Shown piece by piece: positions 21,888-32,700 of a stretch of 64,000 nt of DNA. This stretch comes from Streptococcus sp. Marseille-Q6470 (lineage in GTDB: Bacteria > Bacillota > Bacilli > Lactobacillales > Streptococcaceae): assembly GCF_946902905.1 (NCBI RefSeq), contig NZ_OX336385.1:1484501-1548500 (forward strand), given 5' to 3'. The notes under the pieces are model-generated. The model had not been told where the DNA came from. It worked only from the letters and a program-made list of their open reading frames with translations, and did no database searches. Each line of letters opens with the position of its first letter. The stretch's first letter is position 1. Position numbers and translations under genes: made by a program.

Positions 21888-21905
21888 CCTGAAACTACTT
21901 TCAGG
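21888..21905 (+). promoter_or_regulatory. Putative NanR operator upstream of nanE
   Basis: CCTGAAACTACTTTCAGG is a near-perfect 18-base dyad (arms CCTGAAA and TTTCAGG, centre CTAC). Its core starts at 21890, exactly 70 bases before the -35 box. Confidence 0.65.
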
Positions 21906-21959
21906 AGATTCTGTTTCATAAAATTGTTTTGAAACTTCAATCTATTCTAGTACAAGTTC

Positions 21960-21988
21960 TTGAAAGCGCTTTAAAAATGATATATAAT
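21960..21988 (+). promoter_or_regulatory. nanE promoter with overlapping cre
   Basis: TTGAAA at 21960-21965, 17-base spacer, TATAAT at 21983-21988. TGAAAGCGCTTTAA at 21961-21974 is a cre-like palindrome lying on the -35 box, so CcpA would block the polymerase. Confidence 0.75.
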
Positions 21989-22022
21989 AGGCTCATAAGA
22001 AAAAAGAAAAGGAGGAAAGTGG

Positions 22023-22721
22023 ATGCCACAGATCAGTAAAGAAGCCTTGATTGAGCAGATTAAAGATGGAATCATCGTTTCTTGTCAGGCACTTCCTCAC
22101 GAACCGCTTTATACAGAAGCGGGAGGTGTAATGCCCTTGCTAGTCAAAGCGGCTGAGCAAGGTGGAGCAGTCGGTATCCGAGCAAATAGTGTTCGGGATA
22201 TTAAGGAAATCAAAGAGGTCACAAATCTTCCGATTATCGGAATTATCAAACGTGATTATCCACCACAGGAACCATTCATCACAGCTACTATGAAAGAAGT
22301 TGATGAACTAGCAGCTCTAGATATTGAGGTAATCGCTCTAGATTGTACCAAGAGAGAACGCCATGATGGCCTAGAGATTCAAGAATTTATCCGTCAAATC
22401 AAAGAAAAATATCCAAACCAACTCTTGATGGCTGACACAAGTACCTTTGAAGAAGGACTAACAGCAGTTGAGGCGGGAATCGATTTTGTCGGAACAACCT
22501 TGTCAGGCTACACATCTTATAGTCCAAAAGTGGATGGTCCAGATTTTGAACTCATCAAGAAACTCTGCGATGCAGGTGTAGACGTCATCGCAGAAGGAAA
22601 AATTCATACACCAGAACAGGCTAAGCAAATCCTAGGTTACGGAGTGCGAGGCATTGTAGTCGGTGGAGCTATTACTAGACCAAAAGAGATTACGGAACGA
22701 TTTGTTGCGGGTCTCAAATAA
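22023..22721 (+). CDS. nanE: N-acetylmannosamine-6-phosphate 2-epimerase
   Basis: NanE converts ManNAc-6-P to GlcNAc-6-P in sialic acid breakdown. The 232-residue TIM barrel starts at an ATG after GGAGGAAAG. Signature blocks are [44 protein letters not shown], and the phosphate loop [15 protein letters not shown]. It is the first gene after its own promoter, followed by the SatABC genes, so the products that import and process sialic acid are made together. Confidence 0.96.
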   Translation: MPQISKEALIEQIKDGIIVSCQALPHEPLYTEAGGVMPLLVKAAEQGGAVGIRANSVRDIKEIKEVTNLPIIGIIKRDYPPQEPFITATMKEVDELAALDIEVIALDCTKRERHDGLEIQEFIRQIKEKYPNQLLMADTSTFEEGLTAVEAGIDFVGTTLSGYTSYSPKVDGPDFELIKKLCDAGVDVIAEGKIHTPEQAKQILGYGVRGIVVGGAITRPKEITERFVAGLK

Positions 22722-22762
22722 GACAATTAAAACACGAGGAGAGTGGTTGATTCGTAAAATAA

Positions 22763-24157
<1,395 letters not shown>

Positions 24158-24179
24158 GCCCTAAATAAAAAGTAAAATC

Positions 24180-24225
24180 CCCCCTTTTCCCTGTGCATAA
24201 CTGTGTACGAAAAGGGGGAGTTTTA
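24180..24225 (+). terminator. Partial terminator between satA and satB
   Basis: A C-run and CTTTT at 24179-24188 pair with AAAAGGGGG at 24210-24218 and TTTTATTT follows. Genes downstream belong to the same system, so it is probably leaky and sets the ratio of SatA to the permeases. Confidence 0.65.
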
Positions 24226-24232
24226 TTTAAAA

Positions 24233-24278
24233 AATGTAAGGAACTGACAGGTCAAAATTAAAATGAAGTTCTTACATT
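24233..24278 (+). other. Second hairpin between satA and satB
   Basis: AATGTAAGGAACT at 24233-24245 pairs with AGTTCTTACATT at 24267-24278 with one bulged base. There is no T run, so an RNA-stability or processing role is more likely than termination. Confidence 0.5.
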
Positions 24279-24369
24279 GGCAAATCTTTAAAAGAATTTC
24301 ATTCTGATTTTAGATCAATGTCAGATGACAGTCGAAAAACAAAAACTATTTGAAAGTGAGGTGCCAACT

Positions 24370-25257
24370 GTGAAAGTCAATAAAATTCGCATGAGAGAAA
24401 CAATTGTTTCTTATGCTTTCTTAGCACCAGTATTAATTTTCTTTACCGTCTTCGTCCTAGCTCCAATGATCATGGGATTCATCACTAGTTTCTTTAACTA
24501 CTCGATGACTAGCTTTGAGTTTGTGGGACTTGACAACTATATCCGCATGTTTAAAGACCCTGTCTTTACAAAATCTTTGATTAATACCGTAATCTTAGTT
24601 ATCGGATCTGTACCAGTCGTTGTACTTTTCTCACTATTTGTGGCATCACAAACTTACCAACAAAATGCCGTTGCTAGATCCTTCTATCGTTTCGTCTTCT
24701 TCCTCCCTGTAGTAACAGGTAGTGTTGCCGTAACAGTAGTATGGAAATGGATCTACGATCCTCTATCAGGTATTTTGAACTTCGTGCTTAAGTCAAGCCA
24801 TATCATTAGCCAAAACATTTCTTGGTTAGGAGATAAAAACTGGGCTTTGATGGCGATTATGATTATTCTTTTGACAACATCAGTTGGTCAACCAATCATC
24901 CTTTACATCGCTGCAATGGGTAATATTGATAACTCACTTGTAGAAGCGGCGCGTGTCGACGGAGCAACTGAGTTACAAGTTTTCTGGAAGATTAAATGGC
25001 CAAGCCTCCTTCCAACAACTCTTTATATTGCAATCATTACAACAATCAACTCATTCCAGTGTTTCGCTTTGATTCAGCTTTTGACTTCCGGTGGTCCAAA
25101 CTACTCAACAAGTACTCTCATGTACTACCTTTACGAAAAAGCCTTCCAATTGACTGAGTATGGCTATGCCAATACTATTGGTGTATTCTTGGCAGTTATG
25201 ATCGCTATCGTCAGCTTTGTTCAATTTAAAGTACTTGGAAACGACGTAGAATATTAA
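24370..25257 (+). CDS. satB: Sialic acid ABC transporter permease SatB
   Basis: A MalF-type permease with six predicted membrane segments, beginning SYAFLAPVLIFFTVFVLAP. The EAA loop reads EAARVDGATELQVFWKIKWP, the docking site for the ATPase. An ATG at 24325 is in frame but lacks a ribosome site, while the GTG at 24370 follows AGTGAGGTG, so I start there (295 residues; 310 if the ATG is used). No ATPase gene is in the locus; in pneumococcus the shared ATPase MsmK, encoded elsewhere, powers this transporter. Confidence 0.88.
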   Translation: MKVNKIRMRETIVSYAFLAPVLIFFTVFVLAPMIMGFITSFFNYSMTSFEFVGLDNYIRMFKDPVFTKSLINTVILVIGSVPVVVLFSLFVASQTYQQNAVARSFYRFVFFLPVVTGSVAVTVVWKWIYDPLSGILNFVLKSSHIISQNISWLGDKNWALMAIMIILLTTSVGQPIILYIAAMGNIDNSLVEAARVDGATELQVFWKIKWPSLLPTTLYIAIITTINSFQCFALIQLLTSGGPNYSTSTLMYYLYEKAFQLTEYGYANTIGVFLAVMIAIVSFVQFKVLGNDVEY

Positions 25258-25273
25258 TAGAAAGGAGACAGCT

Positions 25274-26113
25274 ATGCAATCTACACAAAAGAAACCTTTA
25301 ACAGCCTTCACTGTTATTTCAACCATCTTCTTGCTTTTATTGACTGTACTGTTTATCTTTCCATTCTACTGGATTTTGACAGGTGCATTCAAATCACAAC
25401 CGGATACCATTATGATTCCACCACAATGGTTCCCGAAAGCTCCAACTATGGAGAACTTCCAACAATTGATGGTGCAAAACCCAGCCTTACAATGGATGTG
25501 GAACTCAGTCTTCATTTCATTGGTAACTATGTTCTTGGTTTGTGCCACTTCATCCCTAGCTGGTTATGTATTGGCTAAGAAACGTTTCTATGGACAACGC
25601 ATTCTATTCGCTATCTTTATCGCTGCCATGGCTCTTCCAAAACAAGTTGTCCTTGTACCATTGGTACGTATCGTCAACTTCATGGGAATCCATGACACTC
25701 TTTGGGCGGTTATCTTGCCTTTGATCGGATGGCCATTTGGGGTCTTCCTCATGAAACAGTTCAGTGAAAACATTCCAACAGAATTGCTCGAATCTGCTAA
25801 GATTGATGGATGTGGTGAGATTCGTACTTTCTGGAGCGTAGCCTTCCCAATCGTGAAGCCAGGATTTGCAGCTCTTGCAATCTTTACCTTCATCAATACA
25901 TGGAATGACTACTTTATGCAGTTGGTTATGTTGACATCTCGTAACAACTTGACCATCTCACTCGGGGTTGCGACTATGCAGGCTGAGATGGCAACCAACT
26001 ATGGTTTAATTATGGCAGGGGCTGCTCTTGCAGCGGTGCCAATCGTAACAGTCTTCCTTGTCTTCCAAAAATCCTTCACTCAAGGTATTACTATGGGAGC
26101 CGTTAAAGGTTAA
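25274..26113 (+). CDS. satC: Sialic acid ABC transporter permease SatC
   Basis: A 279-residue MalG-type permease partner of SatB. The first TM starts at FTVISTIFLLLLTVLFIFPFYW. The EAA loop is ESAKIDGCGEIRTFWSVAFP, and the C-terminus ends in ITMGAVKG, typical for this class. GAAAGGAG precedes the ATG, 16 bases after satB. It closes the transporter block; a non-coding stretch with a strong hairpin follows before the YhcH gene. Confidence 0.92.
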   Translation: MQSTQKKPLTAFTVISTIFLLLLTVLFIFPFYWILTGAFKSQPDTIMIPPQWFPKAPTMENFQQLMVQNPALQWMWNSVFISLVTMFLVCATSSLAGYVLAKKRFYGQRILFAIFIAAMALPKQVVLVPLVRIVNFMGIHDTLWAVILPLIGWPFGVFLMKQFSENIPTELLESAKIDGCGEIRTFWSVAFPIVKPGFAALAIFTFINTWNDYFMQLVMLTSRNNLTISLGVATMQAEMATNYGLIMAGAALAAVPIVTVFLVFQKSFTQGITMGAVKG

Positions 26114-26196
26114 TACTCTGCGAAAATTGAATATAGTACAATCTGTTTATCAGTATGCAGAAGTATAGTTGATAGACTAAGAGAATACAGGATATA

Positions 26197-26256
26197 TAAG
26201 TGTCTACAAAATGGAGAGAAGTTGGTTACTTCATGAAGTTTTGTTAGACACTTATA
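26197..26256 (+). repeat. Long inverted repeat, possible small interspersed element
   Basis: TATAAGTGTCTACAAAA at 26197-26213 pairs with TTTTGTTAGACACTTATA at 26239-26256, with one bulged base. A nested GAAGT/ACTTC hairpin sits inside. There is no T run. Upstream at 26114 the sequence TACTCTGCGAAAAT resembles the start of the TACTCTTCGAAAATC intergenic repeat common in pneumococci. The stretch may be a degenerate mobile repeat or a folded mRNA spacer. Confidence 0.5.
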
Positions 26257-26313
26257 AACTTACTGGCTAGACATTTTGTGTCTGAAGATAACAATCAAGT
26301 AAAGGAAATTACT

Positions 26314-26766
26314 ATGATTTTTGATGATTTAAAAAACATTAGCTTTTACAAGGGAATCCATCCAAATCTGGATAAGGCTATTGATTATCTCTATGAGCAT
26401 CGTAAAGATACTTTTGAATTGGGTAAATACGATATTGATGGAGATAAGGTCTTCTTAGTTGTACAGGAAAATGTTCTCAATAAAGAAGAAAATGATCGCT
26501 TTGAGCATCATAAAAACTATGCAGACTTACATTTGTTAGTTGAAGGACATGAGTATTCTAGTTACGGTTCTCGTATCAAAGATGAGGCTGTAGCCTTTGA
26601 TGAAGCTAGCGATATTGGCTTTGTTCATTGTCACGAACAATACCCACTTTTGTTGGGATATCACAATTTTGCAGTCTTTTTCCCAGGAGAACCTCATCAG
26701 CCTAATGGTTATGCAGGTATGGAAGATACAGTTCGCAAATATTTATTTAAAATTTTAATCGATTAG
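26314..26766 (+). CDS. YhcH/YjgK/YiaL family protein
   Basis: A 150-residue cupin-like protein starting at the ATG at 26314 after AAAGGA. Blocks NYADLHLLVEGHEYSSYG, VHCHEQYPLLLGYHNFAVFFPGEPHQPN define the family, with conserved His and Glu ligands for a metal. In E. coli YhcH is in the nan operon, and anomerase activity on sialic acid has been described for the family. Here it sits after SatABC, consistent with interconverting sialic acid anomers for the lyase. The reading frame extends upstream to 26278 without a start signal of its own. Confidence 0.85.
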   Translation: MIFDDLKNISFYKGIHPNLDKAIDYLYEHRKDTFELGKYDIDGDKVFLVVQENVLNKEENDRFEHHKNYADLHLLVEGHEYSSYGSRIKDEAVAFDEASDIGFVHCHEQYPLLLGYHNFAVFFPGEPHQPNGYAGMEDTVRKYLFKILID

Positions 26767-26786
26767 TCAGTTAGGAGGAGCAAACA

Positions 26787-27437
26787 ATGGCACATAAAGG
26801 ATCTGGATTGATAAAAGCGGCTTTCGATACGGATAATTTTCTTATGCGTTTTTGCGAGAAGGTTTTAGATATTGTGACGGTTAACCTACTCTTTGTTGTG
26901 TCTTGTTTGCCTATTGTGACTATTGGAGTAGCTAAAATCAGTCTCTATCAGACAATCTTTGAAGTGAAGCGCAGCCGTCGTATTCCTGTTTTCAAAATCT
27001 ATATTAGAGCCTTTAAGCAAAATTTGAAATTAGGTTTTCAGTTAGGTTTGCTGGAACTAGGAATCTTTTTGATTAGTGTAATTGACTTATCACTATTCTG
27101 GAGTCAAACTGGTGTTGCCTTTCAGCTCATTAAAGCTATTTGCTTGGGAATTCTGATATTTTTAACCCTAGTTATGTTGGCTAGCTATCCGATTGCGGCA
27201 CGCTATGACTTGACTTGGAAAGAAGTTCTTCAAAAGGGCTTGCTCTTGGTCAGCTTTAACTTTGTTTGGTTCTTCTTGATGCTTGCGATTATTTTCTTAA
27301 TCATCATGCTTCTCTATCTATCAGGCTTTACTCTAGTACTTGGTGGTTCGGCATTTCTACTCTTTGGCTTTGGTCTTCTTGCCTTTTGCCAAGCAGGATT
27401 AATGGAAAAATTGTTTGCTAAATATCAAGAGAATTGA
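26787..27437 (+). CDS. DUF624 (YesL family) membrane protein
   Basis: A 216-residue integral membrane protein of the YesL/DUF624 family. An amphipathic N-terminus is followed by VLDIVTVNLLFVVSCLPIVTIGVAKISLYQTIFEVKR, the family signature. Four to five further hydrophobic stretches follow. AGGAGGAG precedes the ATG at 26787, 20 bases after the YhcH gene. DUF624 genes often lie beside CUT1 sugar transporters, and their function is unknown; an accessory or sensing role for transport is only a guess. Confidence 0.82.
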   Translation: MAHKGSGLIKAAFDTDNFLMRFCEKVLDIVTVNLLFVVSCLPIVTIGVAKISLYQTIFEVKRSRRIPVFKIYIRAFKQNLKLGFQLGLLELGIFLISVIDLSLFWSQTGVAFQLIKAICLGILIFLTLVMLASYPIAARYDLTWKEVLQKGLLLVSFNFVWFFLMLAIIFLIIMLLYLSGFTLVLGGSAFLLFGFGLLAFCQAGLMEKLFAKYQEN

Positions 27438-27445
27438 AAACAATA

Positions 27446-27459
27446 TGAAACTACTTTCA
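27446..27459 (+). promoter_or_regulatory. Putative NanR operator upstream of nanL
   Basis: TGAAACTACTTTCA is identical to the copy before nanE and begins exactly 70 bases before the -35 box of the nanL promoter. Confidence 0.65.
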
Positions 27460-27515
27460 AACAAGAAAAGCTTCGGGAGATGTATAGAAATTAAAATCTA
27501 AGTGGCTTGGATGTA

Positions 27516-27544
27516 TTGAAAGCGCTTTTTACAAGGTGTATACT
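27516..27544 (+). promoter_or_regulatory. nanL promoter with overlapping cre
   Basis: TTGAAA at 27516-27521, 17-base spacer, TATACT at 27539-27544. TGAAAGCGCTTTTT at 27517-27530 is cre-like and overlaps the -35 box, the same design as the nanE promoter. Confidence 0.75.
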
Positions 27545-27601
27545 AAAATAGTAAATAATCATCTGCCCGGTGCAGAAAATAAGAAATTTTAGGAGAAATC
27601 T

Positions 27602-28519
27602 ATGTCAGATTTAAAAAAATATGAAGGTGTCATTCCTGCCTTCTACGCATGTTATGATGATGCGGGTGAAGTAAGCCCAGAACGTACTCGTGCTTTAGTT
27701 CAATACTTTATTGATAAAGGTGTTCAAGGACTTTACGTTAATGGTTCTTCAGGTGAGTGTATCTACCAAAGTGTAGAAGACCGTAAATTGATCTTAGAAG
27801 AAGTTATGGCAGTTGCCAAAGGTAAATTAACGATCATTGCTCACGTAGCTTGTAATAATACCAAAGATAGTATTGAACTGGCTCGCCATGCTGAAAGCTT
27901 GGGAGTAGATGCTATTGCAACAATCCCACCAATTTACTTCCGCTTACCTGAGTACTCAGTAGCCAAATACTGGAATGACATCAGTGCTGCTGCACCAAAT
28001 ACAGACTATGTCATCTATAACATTCCTCAATTGGCTGGTGTTGCTTTGACTCCAAGTCTTTACACAGAAATGTTGAAAAACCCACGTGTGATCGGTGTTA
28101 AAAACTCTTCAATGCCAGTTCAAGATATTCAAACATTCGTTAGCCTTGGTGGCGAAGATCATATCGTCTTTAATGGTCCAGACGAACAATTCCTCGGTGG
28201 ACGTCTCATGGGTGCTAAAGCTGGTATCGGTGGTACTTATGGTGCTATGCCAGAACTCTTCTTGAAACTCAACCAATTGATTGCAGATAAAGACCTAGAA
28301 ACAGCGCGTGAATTGCAATATGCAATCAATGCTATCATTGGTAAATTGACTGCTGCACATGGAAACATGTACGGTGTTATCAAAGAAGTCTTGAAAATCA
28401 ATGAAGGGCTTAATATCGGATCAGTTCGTTCTCCACTTACACCAGTGACCGAAGAAGATCGTCCAGTTGTTGAAGCAGCTGCTCAATTGATTCGTGAAAC
28501 TAAGGAGCGTTTCCTCTAA
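27602..28519 (+). CDS. nanL: N-acetylneuraminate lyase
   Basis: The 305-residue DHDPS/NAL-family aldolase splits sialic acid into N-acetylmannosamine and pyruvate. The Schiff-base lysine is K167 in VIGVKNSS, and the catalytic tyrosine is in YVIYNIPQLAG. The NGSSGECIYQS block near the N-terminus binds the carboxylate. TTTAGGAGAAATCT precedes the ATG. The ROK kinase gene follows after 15 bases. The context with nanE, nanA and SatABC separates it from dihydrodipicolinate synthase. Confidence 0.95.
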   Translation: MSDLKKYEGVIPAFYACYDDAGEVSPERTRALVQYFIDKGVQGLYVNGSSGECIYQSVEDRKLILEEVMAVAKGKLTIIAHVACNNTKDSIELARHAESLGVDAIATIPPIYFRLPEYSVAKYWNDISAAAPNTDYVIYNIPQLAGVALTPSLYTEMLKNPRVIGVKNSSMPVQDIQTFVSLGGEDHIVFNGPDEQFLGGRLMGAKAGIGGTYGAMPELFLKLNQLIADKDLETARELQYAINAIIGKLTAAHGNMYGVIKEVLKINEGLNIGSVRSPLTPVTEEDRPVVEAAAQLIRETKERFL

Positions 28520-28534
28520 TCAATAGGAGGCTTT

Positions 28535-29419
28535 ATGACTAATTACGTTGCAATTGATATTGGTGGAACTAATATCAAATATGGTTTGATTGACCAAGAT
28601 GGACAACTGGTAGAGTCTCACGAAGTAGCAACTGAGGCACATAAGGGTGGTCCACACATTTTACAAAAAACAAAAGACATTGTAGCTAGCTATCTCGAAA
28701 AAGGTCCAGTAGCAGGTGTGGCTATTTCCTCAGCGGGAATGGTTGATCCTGATAAGGGAGAGATTTTCTATGCTGGTCCACAAATTCCGAACTATGCTGG
28801 AACTCAATTTAAGAAAGAAATTGAAGAAAGTTTTCAAGTCCCTTGTGAGATTGAAAATGATGTCAACTGTGCAGGGCTAGCAGAAGCGGTATCTGGATCA
28901 GGAGATGGTGCGGGCATAACACTATGCTTAACCATTGGGACAGGTATTGGTGGTTGTTTAATCATTGATGGTCAGATTTTCCATGGTTTCAGCAATTCAG
29001 CCTGTGAAGTTGGCTATATGCATATGCAGGATGGAGCCTTCCAAGATTTAGCATCTACAACTGCCTTGGTGAAGTATGTAGCTGATGCTCATGGTGAAGA
29101 TGTAGAACATTGGAATGGTCGTAGAATTTTCAAAGAAGCTACCGAAGGCAATAAACTCTGTATGGAGGGAATTGACCGTATGGTAGATTATCTTGGTAAA
29201 GGTTTAGCAAATATTTGTTATGTGGTTAATCCAGAAGTCGTCATCCTTGGCGGTGGCATCATGGGACAAGAAGCAATTTTAAAACCTAAGATTCGTAAGG
29301 CTTTGAAAGATGCTCTCGTTCCAAGCTTGGGAGACAAGACACAACTTGAATTTGCCCACCATCAGAATACTGCCGGTATGCTCGGTGCCTACTATCATTT
29401 TAGAACCAAACAATCCTAA
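28535..29419 (+). CDS. nanK: ROK family N-acetylmannosamine kinase
   Basis: A 294-residue ROK sugar kinase. The ATP loop is AIDIGGTNIKYGLI and the catalytic Asp is in EIENDVNCAGLAEA. TIGTGIGGCLIIDG and NPEVVILGGGIM are family blocks. The CXCGXXGC zinc cluster of classical ROK proteins is not seen; SNSACEVGYMHM stands in its place. It would phosphorylate ManNAc made by the lyase, giving the substrate of NanE. AGGAGGC precedes the ATG. Its stop codon is inside the terminator stem. Confidence 0.9.
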   Translation: MTNYVAIDIGGTNIKYGLIDQDGQLVESHEVATEAHKGGPHILQKTKDIVASYLEKGPVAGVAISSAGMVDPDKGEIFYAGPQIPNYAGTQFKKEIEESFQVPCEIENDVNCAGLAEAVSGSGDGAGITLCLTIGTGIGGCLIIDGQIFHGFSNSACEVGYMHMQDGAFQDLASTTALVKYVADAHGEDVEHWNGRRIFKEATEGNKLCMEGIDRMVDYLGKGLANICYVVNPEVVILGGGIMGQEAILKPKIRKALKDALVPSLGDKTQLEFAHHQNTAGMLGAYYHFRTKQS

Positions 29420-29446
29420 ATTGGCTTTGCCAATTTAGGTTTTTTA
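29415..29446 (+). terminator. nanK terminator
   Basis: CCTAAATTGGC at 29415-29425 and GCCAATTTAGG at 29429-29439 form a perfect eleven-base stem with a TTT loop and six T after it. It overlaps the nanK stop codon. Confidence 0.9.
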
Positions 29447-29500
29447 ATAGGAAAAAGTTCAGGTAAAACTTTAATAAAATTTTGGAAGCCCTTGCATTTC

Positions 29501-29598
29501 TTGAGATAATATAGTATATTTATTATACTGAGAAATCTCGAAAAAGCGTTTGTAAAATCAAGTCATTTTTTTATTCAGAAAAAATGTAAGCGATTTCT
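29501..29598 (+). promoter_or_regulatory. Promoter and cre-like site of the large surface protein
   Basis: TTGAGA at 29501-29506, 17-base spacer, TATACT at 29524-29529. TGTAAGCGATTTCT at 29585-29598 matches cre at 13 of 14 positions, downstream of the start. The leader is about 190 bases. The nan dyad is not found at the expected distance. The rest of 29440-29728 shows no gene. Confidence 0.6.
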
Positions 29599-29728
29599 AA
29601 ATGAATTTAAACAGAAGATAAGAGTGGGAGGAAGAAGAGTTTTAAAGTAGGTACTGAGAAATAAAATTGTCACCAGAGAAACTGGGCTCTTGCAGTAGCT
29701 GACTGCTTTTGTTCATTAGGAGAATTTG

Positions 29729-32700
29729 ATGAAACGGTATTTTTTTGAAAGAAGTCGAATATTCAGTATTCGGAAACTAACGGTTGGTGTAGCCTCTGTG
29801 GCAGTTGGACTAGCTTTTTTTGCATCTGGAAATGTTGCTGCTAACGAAGTTGTGACAGAGCCAAAACTAGAAGTGGAAGGTCAAGCAAAAGAAGTAATCG
29901 ATGTTGATAAAGAAAAAGTAGAGACAGTTAAGGAAACTAAAGAAGTAGCGACTCCTGTTAAAGAAGATGTAGCTGAACAAGTAGCTCCTGCTACAGAAAA
30001 AGCAACAGAAGAAACTAAAACTACTGAAGAAGCTGGCGATTTACTTCCGGCAGAGATTCCTGACCGTGCTTATCCTGATACACCAGTGAAAAAATTGGAT
30101 ACTTCAGCTATTGTATCAGAAAAGGATAGCCCCAAAGTAGAAACGAAGAGTATTTTAAAAGCTGAAGAATCAAATGCAACTGAAGTTGAGAAAGATAATA
30201 GAGCTATTATCAATGGTGGTCAAGACCTTAAGCATATCAATTATGAGGGTCAACCTGCTACATCAGCTACCATGATTTACACAATTTTCAGCTCACCTCT
30301 AGCAGACGGTGGAACTCAGCGTTACCTCAATTCAGGTTCTGGTATCTTTGTAGCTCCAAATATCATGTTGACAGTGGCTCATAATTTCTTGAAGAAGGAT
30401 GCCGAAACCAATGCTGGTCATATCTTAGGTGGTGATACCGCTAAGTTCTACTACAATGTCGGCTCTAATACTCCAAAAGAAAGATCTTTACCAACTTCAG
30501 GAAAGGATATTTTGTTTAAGGAAAAAGATATTCATTTTTGGAATAAAGAAAAGTTTGGTGAAGGTTACAAGAATGACCTAGCCTTGGTTGTAGCCCCTAT
30601 TCCACTTCAGATTGCAAGCCCAAATAAGGCTGCAACCTTTACTCCTTTAGCAGAGTATCGAGAGTATAAAGCAGGGGAACCTGTTAGTACGATTGGCTAT
30701 CCTACAGACTCAAGCTCACCAGAATTGAAGGAACCAATTGTACCTGGCCAATTGTATAAGGCTGACGGTGTTGTTAAAGGTACTGAAAAATATGATGATA
30801 AGGGAACTGTTGGAGTTACTTATCGTTTGACTTCTGTATCAGGTCTTTCTGGTGGTGGTATCATCAATGGGGATGGCAAAGTTATCGGAATCCACCAACG
30901 TGGGACTGTTGACAATATGAACATTGCTGAAAAAGACCGCTTCGGTGGAGGTCTTGTCTTGTCTCCAGAACAACTGGCATGGGTCAAAGAAATCATTGAC
31001 AAGTACGGTGTCAAAGAAGGCTGGTACCAAGGTGATAACGATAATCGCTATTACTTTGATTCGAAGGGACAATTGCTCAGAAATACAACAGCTGTCATTG
31101 GCGGAAACAAGTATGCCTTTGACAACAGTGGTCTAGCAACCTTAGTTGAAGGCGTTGATTATGGCCGAGTAGTTATCGAACATGTGGACCAAAATGATAA
31201 CCTAGTCAAAGAAAACGATACGTTTGTAGACAGGGCAGAAGTTGGAGCACAATTCAATTATAACTACAAATCGGAAATTGAAAAAACAGATTTCTACAAG
31301 AAGAATAAAGAAAAATATGAGATCGTTTCAATTGGAGATTCTCCAGTCAATAAACAACTGAAAGACCCTTGGGATGAGGATCATAGTGTTGTAAGCAAGA
31401 CTCCTGCAGGGACTCGTGTCATCAAGGTGGTTTATAAAGTGAATAAAGGTTCTTTTGAAGTTCACTATCGCTTGAAAGACTCTGATAAAGAGTTGGCAAC
31501 TGCAGATGTGGACAATAATGAAGGTAAGGAATACGATGTTTCCTTTGTTCATAGATTCCAAGCCAAAGAAATTGAAGGCTATCGTCCAGTAAATGCGAGC
31601 CAAGAAGCGACTATCAAGCATAAAGGGGTGAATGAAGTTATTTTTGAATACGAAAAGATTGAAGATCCAAAACCAGCGACTCCTGTAACTCCAGTAGCTG
31701 ATCCAAAAGATGAAGAAACAGAAATTGCTGCTTACGGTCCACTGCCTAGCAAGGCTCAATTGGATTATCACAAGGAAGAATTAGCTGCCTTCATCCACTA
31801 TGGTATGAATACCTATACTAACTCTGAGTGGGGGAACGGTAGAGAAAATCCTCAAAACTTTAACCCGACGAACCTTGATACAGACCAGTGGATTAAGACA
31901 TTGAAGGACGCTGGATTCAAACGAACAATCATGGTTGTGAAACACCATGACGGATTTGTCATCTATCCTTCTCAATATACAAAACATACCGTAGCTGCTA
32001 GTCCATGGAAAAATGGTAAGGGTGACCTTCTTGAAGAAATCTCAAAATCAGCAACTAAGTATGACATGAATATGGGTGTGTACCTATCACCATGGGATGC
32101 AAATAATCCAAACTATCACGTGAATACTGAAAAAGAGTACAACGAATACTACCTTAACCAACTCAAGGAAATCCTTGGCAATCCTAAATACGGAAATAAT
32201 GGTAAATTCATCGAAGTATGGATGGACGGTGCGCGTGGTAGCGGAGCTCAAAAAGTAACCTATACCTTTGACAAGTGGTTCGAGTACATCAAGAAAGCTG
32301 AAGGGGATATCGCTATCTTCTCTGCTCAACCGACAAGCGTCCGTTGGATTGGTAATGAACGTGGAATCGCTGGAGATCCAGTTTGGCATAAAGTCAAGAA
32401 AGCTAAAATCACCGACGATGTGAAGAATGATTATCTCAATCATGGGGATCCAGAAGGAGATATGTACTCAGTCGGTGAAGCAGACGTTTCTATCCGTTCA
32501 GGTTGGTTCTACCATGATAATCAACAACCAAAATCAATCAAAGATTTGATGGATATTTACTTCAAGTCTGTTGGTCGTGGAACGCCACTTCTACTCAATA
32601 TTCCACCAAATAAAGAAGGTAGATTCGCAGATGCAGATGTCGCCCGCTTGAAAGAATTCCGAGCAACCTTGGATCAAATGTATGCGACTGATTTCGCTAA

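Noticed and set aside
29460..29728. nan dyad upstream of the large surface protein
   Set aside because: Only loose matches such as GTAAAACTTTAATA; none at 70 bases from the -35 box.
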